Below, in pieces: positions 16,508 to 24,469 of a stretch of 64,000 nucleotides of DNA (its first letter is position 1; the number at the start of each line of letters is the position of its first letter). The notes below the pieces were generated by a model. That model did no database searches and was not told where the DNA came from. It was given only the letters and a program-made list of their open reading frames with translations. The stretch is from OCS116 sp051531935 (GTDB taxonomy: Bacteria > Pseudomonadota > Alphaproteobacteria > Rhizobiales > OSC116): assembly GCA_051531935.1 (NCBI GenBank), contig JAOPTR010000016.1, positions 62,001-126,000 on the forward strand, given 5' to 3'. The translations under genes were made by a program, and so were the position numbers.

Positions 16508-18418
16508 TCAACTATCCGATGTCAGATATAGAATGCGTGTAAGCATTTCCTTTCTGCTTCTATTCAAAATAATTAGAATCAAAACCATACTCCATCCAAA
16601 TAGTAATGCACCATACCAAATTTCTGTTCCTGAAGGCGTGAGCATTGCGGCAAGTCCAGTCAGACCAACGATACATCGCGTAAACAATGTAAGAGGACGC
16701 ATGCACCAGCCTGCAAACGCGACAGCCCATAGAGCAGTCGAAACAAGCAACCCCAAAGAACTAAATGCTATTTGAAAGGCACTTCCTTGTGCGAGAATAC
16801 CAAGGTCGAATACAAAGCTAAACGGAATGAAAAATGCCACAAGGCTAAACCCAAAAGCTGACATACTTGTTTTTAGGGAGGAAGCCTGACCAACTGCTGC
16901 AGCTGTGAACGATGCTAACGCAACTGGTGGTGTAACCATCGAGAGAACACAATAATAAAATATAAAGAAATGGGCGGCTAATGGTGGTATTCCGAGGTTT
17001 TGGATGGCAGGCACAAACAATACAGCGCCAATTATATAAGCTGCAACTGTCGGCAAACCCATACCCATAATTATGCAGCCAATCATCGCCAAAAAGAGCG
17101 AAGCATAAATCGACCCTTCGGCCAATGACAGCAGCGAACCCGCAAATTTAAGAGCTAAATTTGATTGTATAGCCACTGCAATCACAAGTCCTATCGCTGC
17201 TATTGGAATGGCAACTTCTGCAGCTTGGCGAGGCGCATCACGTAAAGCGTTTTTAAGATCTTCAACGCCAATCCAAGTTGATCGCCGCGCAAATGGTATA
17301 ATTAGTGATGCCAATGAAGCAGCCACAGCCGAATATGATGCCGAATAACCTGATATAAGCAAACCAATTAACAATATAGGCGGTAAGATTAAGTGGAGCC
17401 GCGGTAATATTGGATCAATTGCGTTAATCTGCTCAGTTGTTAATGGCCGAATGCCATCTCGGCGTGCGCTAAAATCCACAACTAAGATAAGTGCAAAATA
17501 AAATGCAAGGGCGGGAATTAATCCAGCAAGTGCAAGTTGTGCGTATGGCATGCCTAACATTTCCGCCATGATGAACGCAGCAACACCCATAACTGGCGGC
17601 ATTAACTGTCCACCTGTAGATGCAATGGCCTCTAAACCCGATGCTCGATGCGCAGACATTCCGCTACGCTTCATTAATGGAATGGTAAATACACCTGTAG
17701 AAACAACATTTGCGACAGCACTGCCTGAAATAGAGCCCATAAGGCTTGAACCAATGATGGCAGCCTTCGCCGTACCGCCAGTTGTGCGGCCTGATGCTCT
17801 AATCGCAAGGTCGATAAACAGCTTACCACCCCCTACTGCGCCGTAAAAAGCACCAAATAAAATAAAATAAAAGATAAAAGATACCGAAGTCGATGTGGTA
17901 ATTCCAAGCACACCAGCAGTTGTCATTGTGGTGATCTCAATCGCCGATTCTAGTTCAAAGCCTCTAAAACCTAACCAACCAGGCAAATGGTTCCCCCACA
18001 TTGCATAGGCAATAAATATCAGCAATACCCAAACGAGTATCCAGCCGACTGCCCGTCTCGCACCTTCCAACAATAAAAATACAAAACAAATCCCCGCTAA
18101 AATATCGATAGGCAACACAGCAGAAACATTTTCCATACGCGTAGTCAATCGTTCATAACCGTACAAATAATAAAGGCAAACACCAATAGATGCTAAAATA
18201 AGCAGGGTATCTAGGCTAATTTTCATAAAGCTAGGAAGCATATTCGAGCTAAGAGGTTTATAAATAAACAGCAATATAAGCGCAAATGCGAGATGAATTG
18301 GACGCTCAAAAAGTGGCTGTTGCGGCGAAACTAGCAACCATATCTGAAATAGAATGAAAACAATGCCAATAAAAAAAGCAATGTTACGTATTTTTGAGTT
18401 TACTAACCCATCTGTCAT
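16508..18418 (-). CDS. TRAP transporter permease, 4TM/12TM fusion (TAXI type)
   Basis: About 636 residues and hydrophobic throughout. It is the fused small and large permease subunits used by TAXI-family TRAP transporters. Recognisable parts include a four-helix DctQ-like N-terminus (~1-130) and the DctM-like core with IGSSLMGSISGSAVANVVSTG and GMGLPTVAAYI. The start is ATG 18418, six bases after AGGAG; an in-frame upstream start at 18445 has no such site. It follows the binding-protein gene by ~85 bases on the same strand. TRAP systems import organic acids using ion gradients. The substrate is unknown here, but the adjacent DapA-family gene suggests a sugar acid or related carboxylate. Confidence 0.88.
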   Translation of the reverse strand: MTDGLVNSKIRNIAFFIGIVFILFQIWLLVSPQQPLFERPIHLAFALILLFIYKPLSSNMLPSFMKISLDTLLILASIGVCLYYLYGYERLTTRMENVSAVLPIDILAGICFVFLLLEGARRAVGWILVWVLLIFIAYAMWGNHLPGWLGFRGFELESAIEITTMTTAGVLGITTSTSVSFIFYFILFGAFYGAVGGGKLFIDLAIRASGRTTGGTAKAAIIGSSLMGSISGSAVANVVSTGVFTIPLMKRSGMSAHRASGLEAIASTGGQLMPPVMGVAAFIMAEMLGMPYAQLALAGLIPALAFYFALILVVDFSARRDGIRPLTTEQINAIDPILPRLHLILPPILLIGLLISGYSASYSAVAASLASLIIPFARRSTWIGVEDLKNALRDAPRQAAEVAIPIAAIGLVIAVAIQSNLALKFAGSLLSLAEGSIYASLFLAMIGCIIMGMGLPTVAAYIIGAVLFVPAIQNLGIPPLAAHFFIFYYCVLSMVTPPVALASFTAAAVGQASSLKTSMSAFGFSLVAFFIPFSFVFDLGILAQGSAFQIAFSSLGLLVSTALWAVAFAGWCMRPLTLFTRCIVGLTGLAAMLTPSGTEIWYGALLFGWSMVLILIILNRSRKEMLTRILYLTSDS

Positions 18419-18503
18419 TAACATCTCCTGTGAAATGGTAAGCAATTATCTTTACTAAATTGTTGGAAAGGCCAGCAGTGTTTAGTCCTGCTGACCCATA
18501 TTT

Positions 18504-19505
18504 TTATTCTATCAAGCCAGCTTCACGATAATAGCGTGCAGCTCCAGGATGAAGTTCTATGCCCGTATACTCAGTTTTCCAAGCATTTTGAGGGTTGAAC
18601 CTCGCCCATGCGCCGTGGGAAGCTTTCAACGTTTTTACATTTTCAACAATCGCCTTGGTGATTTTATAGGCTGTCTCTTCATCAAGCGAAACGTTGGCGA
18701 TCAGAACAGTACCTAAATTTGCTCCAATGGTTGGAGTCTCTTGCCCCTTAAACCATGGTCCATATTTTCCAATGTCCAAACCATGGCTTTCTGCGGCATT
18801 TTGTGCTTCCGTCGGTAAATCTAAAAATGTCACTTCTGAGGTTAGAGCAACTTCAGTAATCGTAGGGTGCCCCTTAATCATGGTGTCAACATAAATATCG
18901 GCATTGCCATTTCGGATTTGGTCAGCAATTTGCCCTGTTCCAACTTGGATTATATCGCCGCCATCTGCTTTAATTTTTTCAAAGCTACTGCCAACAGATT
19001 CTAGCAACATTTGAGCAACAGGAACTGCACTAGATCCTACTGGTTTCATTAAAAGCCTAACAGGCTTCCCCGAAGTCAAAATTGCTTTAAGATCATTGGT
19101 TCCCATTTTTTCAAGAAATTTATTTCGGGCAAGAACGCCAACGTAAACATTGTTTAAACCGCCAACTAGTGCGCGAATATCTGGAGCTTTTAATCCTTTA
19201 TATACGTCAGTACCTTGGTAGGCCCAAACGGCACTGGCTTTATTGGCCAAAGCTATTTCAGCTTTCCCACCTTGCACAACCATTGGGTTGGCAACACCGC
19301 CACCTCTGGCAATAACTTCTACGGTATTTGCTCCAAGAATAGGTTCTATTATTTGCTCTAATGTTGCTGCAAATACGTACCATGCAGAACCCTCCCTCAT
19401 TGCACCTATACGAATATCTTCCGCCAAAACTGAACTTGCGGTGACGCCTGTCATTACTGTTGCAATTGCAGCGGTTATTAGAGCTTTTTGAATTTTATTT
19501 AACAC
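18504..19505 (-). CDS. TAXI-family TRAP transporter solute-binding protein
   Basis: A 333-residue periplasmic protein. It starts at GTG 19505 with GGGAG upstream and has a clear signal peptide ending around VLA-E (residues 1-29). The mature part has the TAXI hallmarks IGAMREGSAWYVFA near the start, then ARGGGVANPMVVQGGKAEIA (ligand-pocket region) and DIYVDTMIKGHP. It would capture the solute for the fused permease encoded just downstream. Upstream, 67 bases away, is the DapA-family gene, giving a three-gene operon on the minus strand under the LacI-type operator at 20529. Confidence 0.88.
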   Translation of the reverse strand: MLNKIQKALITAAIATVMTGVTASSVLAEDIRIGAMREGSAWYVFAATLEQIIEPILGANTVEVIARGGGVANPMVVQGGKAEIALANKASAVWAYQGTDVYKGLKAPDIRALVGGLNNVYVGVLARNKFLEKMGTNDLKAILTSGKPVRLLMKPVGSSAVPVAQMLLESVGSSFEKIKADGGDIIQVGTGQIADQIRNGNADIYVDTMIKGHPTITEVALTSEVTFLDLPTEAQNAAESHGLDIGKYGPWFKGQETPTIGANLGTVLIANVSLDEETAYKITKAIVENVKTLKASHGAWARFNPQNAWKTEYTGIELHPGAARYYREAGLIE

Positions 19506-19572
19506 TTCACTTCTCCCTTTTATTTAGCCCCCGCATGACTCGCGAGGGCTGTCTTAACTAGAATAACGAAAA

Positions 19573-20502
19573 CTATTCTACCCTTCCGATGCCTGAAGCT
19601 GCGAATGCAGCATGAATTTCGGCTTCGGCTTCGGCTCCGAGTGCTTTAAGTGGTTCACGAACTTTAGAATGTTCAATCATCCCCCTATACTCTAAACCCA
19701 TTTTTAGAGCAACAGTGCCTTCCATATGTGAGCCACGATGATAAACAGCCTGTGTTACAGGAAGCAGTTGTTCAAAGATTTTTCTGGCTTCAGGGTAATT
19801 TTGTGCTTTACCAGCGTCAATTAACTTAATCAGCAATTCTGGTGCAATATTACCATAACCTACCAACAATCCATCAACGTCAAACATAGTTGGCAACAAC
19901 CATTCATCATGACAACTTAGAATCTGCAAATCAGGCTGTGCTGCTCTTATGGCTGGAATTTCAACATACCAGCGCTTCATATTACGAACACCATTTTTTG
20001 TTGCAACTACGCCCTCTTGGGCCGCAATGTCGAGTTGTGTATCAAGATCGTAAGACGCCTTTGTTGCATCTGGATATTGGAATAAAATACACTGCAAGCC
20101 AGATTCTTCATAAATGGCCTTATAACGATCTTGCGGCGCACCCTTCTGAAAACCAAAGCGTAACCAGCCGTGATTTGGATAAACCAAAGCACCTGTAGCG
20201 CCTGCAGCTTTAACTAATTTAGCTTCTTTTGCGGCAACTGTTGTGCCTTCGCCAGTAATGCCTGCAATGATGGGTACTGCACCATCCACTGCATCGGCAT
20301 ATACTCTAACTAGCTCTAGACGCTCTTCTTCTGTTAAGAATGTGCCTTCTCCTGCATGGCCAAGAATAACAAGGCTCTTAACGCCTTCAATCGAGACTAA
20401 CCATTTTGCAATGCGTGCATTTGCTTCAAAATCAACCTTACCATCGCGCGTAAAGGCGGTAACTGGTGCAGGGCTGAGGCCTCGCAGATCCATATGTTGC
20501 AT
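19573..20502 (-). CDS. DapA/NanA-family lyase or aldolase
   Basis: A 309-residue TIM-barrel class I aldolase-type enzyme. The Schiff-base lysine is K169 in VVATKNGV, with the partner Tyr at Y143 in LFQYPDATK and a GHAGEGTFLT loop (48-57) where family members have GTTGE. The family covers dihydrodipicolinate synthase, N-acetylneuraminate lyase, KDG/KDGal aldolase and related enzymes. The pocket sequence is not that of biosynthetic DapA, and the operon context (TRAP importer, divergent LacI repressor) says catabolism of an imported acid. It is first in its operon; the palindrome at 20529-20548 lies 27 bases upstream of its start. Confidence 0.8.
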   Translation of the reverse strand: MQHMDLRGLSPAPVTAFTRDGKVDFEANARIAKWLVSIEGVKSLVILGHAGEGTFLTEEERLELVRVYADAVDGAVPIIAGITGEGTTVAAKEAKLVKAAGATGALVYPNHGWLRFGFQKGAPQDRYKAIYEESGLQCILFQYPDATKASYDLDTQLDIAAQEGVVATKNGVRNMKRWYVEIPAIRAAQPDLQILSCHDEWLLPTMFDVDGLLVGYGNIAPELLIKLIDAGKAQNYPEARKIFEQLLPVTQAVYHRGSHMEGTVALKMGLEYRGMIEHSKVREPLKALGAEAEAEIHAAFAASGIGRVE

Positions 20503-20528
20503 ATTATAAACTCCTTAATTGGGATCGT

Positions 20529-20548
20529 TTCTGGGAACGTTCCCAGAA
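20529..20548. promoter_or_regulatory. Perfect 20-bp palindrome, LacI-type operator
   Basis: TTCTGGGAACGTTCCCAGAA lies between the DapA-family gene (minus) and the LacI-type gene (plus). The central-CG palindrome is the classic LacI/GalR-family operator form. It is well placed to repress the minus-strand operon and the repressor gene itself. Confidence 0.85.
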
Positions 20549-20626
20549 TTGCACTTTTATTATCTTGTGTCAAGAGACATATTTCTGCTAAGCAATATGA
20601 ACATGCAATTACAGGCAATAGATTTT

Positions 20627-21646
20627 ATGACCCAACCAACGCAACCGCGCGTAACCATTTTAGACGTTGCTAGACAAGCTGGAGTGTCGAAGTCTAGTGT
20701 TTCTCGGTTCTTAGATGAACGCCTACCAAAGTCTGAAAGTAAGACCGCGCAACATGTACGGAAAATAGCCAAAGACATGGGTTATGTACGTGATAGTTCG
20801 GCCGCAAATTTACGACGCGGAAAAACCAACATGATTGGTGTAATCGTTCCCAGGCTAGCCGATACAGTAATGGCTATGCTATACGAATCATTGCAGCGCG
20901 AAGCCACTAAATTTGGCAAATTTGCAATTGTTGCAACTACCGATGAGGCGCCAAATGCAGACCGCCTAGCGGCAGAATCGTTATTACAACGCGGTGTTGA
21001 TGGCTTAATTTTATCCACAGTTCGTGATGGCGATACACTACCTAAAGAATTAACGGATAGGGGGATACCTTATGTTTTGGCTCTTCGAACAGATGGAACC
21101 AGCCTGTCTGCAATCGGAGATGATGTCTTGGGAGGTTATCTGGCAACAAGGCATCTGGTTGACTTGGGACATACAAATATAGGTATTATTGCAGGACCTT
21201 CTTACACGTCAAGTGCTCGCAAACGCGTAGATGGCTATCGGCAAGCATTAACTGAAGCTAACATTGAATTAAACGACGATTGGATTGTAGAATCGACATT
21301 TGGAATTAATTCTGGTGGTGAGGCTGCTAAAAAACTATTGGAGTTAACTCCCAAAATCTCAGCAATTTTTGCAGTGAATGATAACACCGCCATAGGGGCT
21401 TTGGCGGTTATAATTAGAAAAGGGCTTGTTGTTCCTGATGACATTTCTTTGGTTGGTTATAACGACATACCGATCGTATCGCACTTGCCTGTTCCCCTAA
21501 CATCTGTCCATGTTCCACTAAACCAAATTGCTAGCACAGCACTTGAACTACTCGCGACTGGCAGTGTTTTATCAGGCGATAGAATAAGGATGTCAATTCC
21601 CACTCTAATACCGAGACGCTCAACGGCTCCCATTAAGCGCTTTTGA
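20627..21646 (+). CDS. LacI/GalR-family transcriptional repressor
   Basis: About 339 residues. The LacI helix-turn-helix is TILDVARQAGVSKSSVSRFL, followed by the hinge region RDSSAANLRRGKTNMIGVIV and a periplasmic-binding-protein-like ligand domain ending in VPLTSVHVPLNQIASTALEL. I set the start at ATG 20627, because longer frames run through the operator at 20529; ATG 20597 and 20603 are alternatives, none with a strong ribosome site. It is divergent from the DapA-TAXI-TRAP operon and presumably controls it in response to the imported acid or a catabolite. Confidence 0.85.
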   Translation: MTQPTQPRVTILDVARQAGVSKSSVSRFLDERLPKSESKTAQHVRKIAKDMGYVRDSSAANLRRGKTNMIGVIVPRLADTVMAMLYESLQREATKFGKFAIVATTDEAPNADRLAAESLLQRGVDGLILSTVRDGDTLPKELTDRGIPYVLALRTDGTSLSAIGDDVLGGYLATRHLVDLGHTNIGIIAGPSYTSSARKRVDGYRQALTEANIELNDDWIVESTFGINSGGEAAKKLLELTPKISAIFAVNDNTAIGALAVIIRKGLVVPDDISLVGYNDIPIVSHLPVPLTSVHVPLNQIASTALELLATGSVLSGDRIRMSIPTLIPRRSTAPIKRF

Positions 21647-21842
21647 AATAGTTGATACATTTATTGAACGTTGAGGCTATAACCATTTTAAACAGTGCTG
21701 CTAATTATTTATCGCAGTTACCCCTCTTTCTTTAAGGCAAAAGCATCCGCGTTAATCAAACGAGTCCAATCTCATTTTTAATATTTAACACTGCAAAAAC
21801 TAAAAATAACAAATATTAGTTTGTTTATGAAAACTATTTGCC

Positions 21843-22463
21843 TTAGCTTTTGTACGTTGCAACAAATTCTATTGCTGATTTTTTAACTTCCTCAGCTGTT
21901 TTATTTGGTTTATAAATTGCCGAGCCCAATCCCAATGCAAAAACACCCTGTTTTTTAAAGCTCTTCATATTGCTTAAAGTCACTCCACCCGTAGGGCAAA
22001 TTTTTGTTCCCTTTGGCAAGACAGCAGTAATCGAACCCACATATGAAGGACCCAAACTATCTGCTGGAAATATCTTTAAAATATCTGCTCCCGCTTTTAA
22101 CGCCATAAAACATTCAGATGGGGTGTAGCAACCTGGAATTGATATCATACCTAATTCTTTGGTTGTTTTTATGACATCGACATCCATATTGGGCGAAATG
22201 ATAGCTTTAATTCCCATGTCGGATAGTTTTTTAACTTGATCTATTTCGGTTACAGTTCCAGCACCTAATACAATATCACTGCCAAACATATCGTTCAGTA
22301 TTTCTAGGCTAGACTGCCAGTCTGGGCTATTTAAAGTTACTTCTAGAAACCTGAAACCACCATCAAAAAGTGCGGTTGAAATTTCGTCTATTTCACTTGG
22401 CTGAATACCGCGCAAAATTGCAATTAGCGGCATTTTTGAAATTTCTTCTAATATACTGGTCAT
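21843..22463 (-). CDS. KDPG/KDPGal-type aldolase
   Basis: A 206-residue class I aldolase of the Eda/DgoA family. The Schiff-base lysine is K130 in ADILKIFPA, the catalytic glutamate E41 is in FLEVTLNSP, and a GCYTPSE loop sits at 111-117. It cleaves a 2-keto-3-deoxy-6-phospho-sugar acid to pyruvate and glyceraldehyde-3-phosphate. It starts two bases after the sugar-acid kinase stop and ends the seven-gene minus-strand operon. In this setting the likely substrate is 2-keto-3-deoxy-6-phosphogalactonate, though phosphogluconate cannot be excluded. Confidence 0.85.
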   Translation of the reverse strand: MTSILEEISKMPLIAILRGIQPSEIDEISTALFDGGFRFLEVTLNSPDWQSSLEILNDMFGSDIVLGAGTVTEIDQVKKLSDMGIKAIISPNMDVDVIKTTKELGMISIPGCYTPSECFMALKAGADILKIFPADSLGPSYVGSITAVLPKGTKICPTGGVTLSNMKSFKKQGVFALGLGSAIYKPNKTAEEVKKSAIEFVATYKS

Positions 22464-22465
22464 TG

Positions 22466-23374
22466 TTAAAACTCCAATTCATTGAACTTTATCGGAATAA
22501 TAGATCCCTTAGATGCAATAACTTGTGTGGCCACTTTATGTGATCGACTAAGTCGTTCAGCAGCGCTAAAGCCTTGATTTAAAGACCCAATAAACGTCCC
22601 TAGAAAACTGTCACCGGCAGCACTTGTATCAATAACTTTTAATTTTGGTTTAAATTTTTGTTGTGCCATCAAATAACCACCCTTCCATATTTCAGCTTTT
22701 GCCCCTCCACACGTGAGAATCCACTCAATATGCTTAAACTCTTCCGAAAAATCAGCAATTGTCTTATTGGGAAATAGCAAGTCTAACTCTTCAGAAGAAA
22801 TTTTGACAATATCTACAATTTTCAAAATTTTATTCGTAAAATCAATTACCTCTTCAATCGACCATAATTGTTGTCGGTAATTGAAATCAAAAATAATGTC
22901 AGAGCCATTTAATTTTGCTGATTTGAGACTGGCAATAAGGTTATCTTTATTAATTGTGATGGCTGCGGTAATGCCTGAAAATTGTATAAAATCATAGTCC
23001 GACATATCTCTTGTCTGTTCAAAAAGATGTTTAGCTGCTGAAACACTGCGCCAATAAGCATATTGTTTTTCTCCGAACTCATCGTTAGATAATAGAAAGA
23101 GTCCAATAGTATTGCGCTCATCACGAATTATTTTTTGAGTACCAACCGCATGTTCTTTAATAAACTGGAAACAATCATCACTTTCAACATCATTCCCGAT
23201 GGTCGTCAAATAATCCACTTGGATATGTGAACCACCAATTATTGATGCATAATGTGCGACGTTAAAACAGTCACCAGCATAACTTTTTTTGTACGTATTG
23301 GGGGTTAATTGTGCCATTTCAAGCATGATTTCACCAACACAAAGTAATTTATTCACTTGAGATTCCAATATCAA
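22466..23374 (-). CDS. PfkB-family 2-keto-3-deoxy sugar-acid kinase
   Basis: A 302-residue ribokinase-fold kinase. The N-terminal GEIMLEM and AGDCFNVAHY (34-43) segments bind the sugar; the C-terminal DTSAAGDSFLGTF (about residues 249-261) holds the catalytic Asp and anion hole of PfkB kinases. The overall pattern fits KdgK-type 2-dehydro-3-deoxygluconokinases. It would phosphorylate the product of the dehydratase encoded at 30512 before cleavage by the next gene product. The neighbouring ABC ATPase gene is 24 bases upstream. Confidence 0.82.
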   Translation of the reverse strand: MILESQVNKLLCVGEIMLEMAQLTPNTYKKSYAGDCFNVAHYASIIGGSHIQVDYLTTIGNDVESDDCFQFIKEHAVGTQKIIRDERNTIGLFLLSNDEFGEKQYAYWRSVSAAKHLFEQTRDMSDYDFIQFSGITAAITINKDNLIASLKSAKLNGSDIIFDFNYRQQLWSIEEVIDFTNKILKIVDIVKISSEELDLLFPNKTIADFSEEFKHIEWILTCGGAKAEIWKGGYLMAQQKFKPKLKVIDTSAAGDSFLGTFIGSLNQGFSAAERLSRSHKVATQVIASKGSIIPIKFNELEF

Positions 23375-23398
23375 ACCAATACTTATTTTCTTGTCAAA

Positions 23399-24469
23399 TT
23401 ATTCTGGGCGTATTCGCGTACCATCCATATCAAAAATCAACAAATCCGACGCAGAAATTGTGGCTTGCAGAACGTCCCCTGATTTAAGATCAGTCACATT
23501 TCGCTGTTCAATTATAACCTCTTCACCTGTTGTTAATTGACCATAAACCACTTGCATGCTGCCAAGGTTTTCAATTACGGATATGGTAATTGCGACTTCA
23601 ACATCTCCATCAAACACATTATCAAAACGCTCTGGCCTTATTCCAACGCGAACCTTCATGTTGTCTTGCAAGTTAAGTCCAGAAGGTATCGGCATGCACA
23701 GTTGCTGCCCAATTTCCAACATTCCGTCAACAACCGAAGCATTTAAAAAATTCATTTTTGGTGAACCGATAAACCCAGCCACAAATTCATTATCAGGATC
23801 ATTGTATATGTCACTCGGCCTGCCAAATTGCTCTATTTTGCCATCTCTCAACACTACCATTTTATCTGCCAATGTCATTGCTTCAACTTGATCATGAGTT
23901 ACATATATCATTGTGGAGCCTAGACTTTCATGTAGCTTGGCTATTTCAATGCGCATATCAACTCTCAGCTCAGCATCTAGATTACTCAACGGTTCATCAA
24001 ACAAGAATGCGCCAGGTTTTCTGACAATTGCACGCCCAATCGCGACGCGTTGCCTTTGCCCGCCAGATAATTGTGCGGGCTTCCTCTTCATCATTTCATC
24101 TAGCTTTAATACTTTTGCCGCTTCATTCACTCGGTTTCGAGTTTCTTGTTTACTGGTTCCAGTTCTTAGCAACCCAAAACTCATATTTTGTTCAACATTC
24201 ATGTGCGGGTATAGCGCATAAGATTGAAACACCATGGCAAGCCCACGTTGAGCGGGTTCAACATTGTTGACAACTTTGTCGTCAATCACCACTTCACCAT
24301 TTGATGCATCTTCTAAACCAGCAATGATTCGTAATAATGTTGATTTACCGCAGCCCGATGGCCCGACAAAAACACAAAACTCTCCATCATCAATTGATAA
24401 ATTGATGCCGTGAATGACCTCAGCATTTCCAAATGATTTTTTAATGTTTTTTAATTCTATTCTACTCAT
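23399..24469 (-). CDS. CUT1 ABC transporter ATPase (UgpC/MsmK type)
   Basis: About 356 residues. It has Walker A GPSGCGKST, signature LSGGQRQRVAIGRA, Walker B FLFDEPLSNLD and switch His in YVTHDQVEA, followed by the C-terminal OB/TOBE region (RVGIRPERF) typical of sugar-importing CUT1 ATPases. The start ATG overlaps the TGA of the GH2 gene (ATGA, 24466-24469), so translation is coupled; AGAGG lies upstream inside the GH2 gene. It powers the two permeases encoded at 28624 and 29463. Confidence 0.93.
   Translation of the reverse strand: MSRIELKNIKKSFGNAEVIHGINLSIDDGEFCVFVGPSGCGKSTLLRIIAGLEDASNGEVVIDDKVVNNVEPAQRGLAMVFQSYALYPHMNVEQNMSFGLLRTGTSKQETRNRVNEAAKVLKLDEMMKRKPAQLSGGQRQRVAIGRAIVRKPGAFLFDEPLSNLDAELRVDMRIEIAKLHESLGSTMIYVTHDQVEAMTLADKMVVLRDGKIEQFGRPSDIYNDPDNEFVAGFIGSPKMNFLNASVVDGMLEIGQQLCMPIPSGLNLQDNMKVRVGIRPERFDNVFDGDVEVAITISVIENLGSMQVVYGQLTTGEEVIIEQRNVTDLKSGDVLQATISASDLLIFDMDGTRIRPE

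Noticed and set aside
20519..20626. Longer N-terminus for the LacI-type repressor
   Set aside because: It would place the perfect operator inside the coding region and add residues not seen before the HTH in this family.
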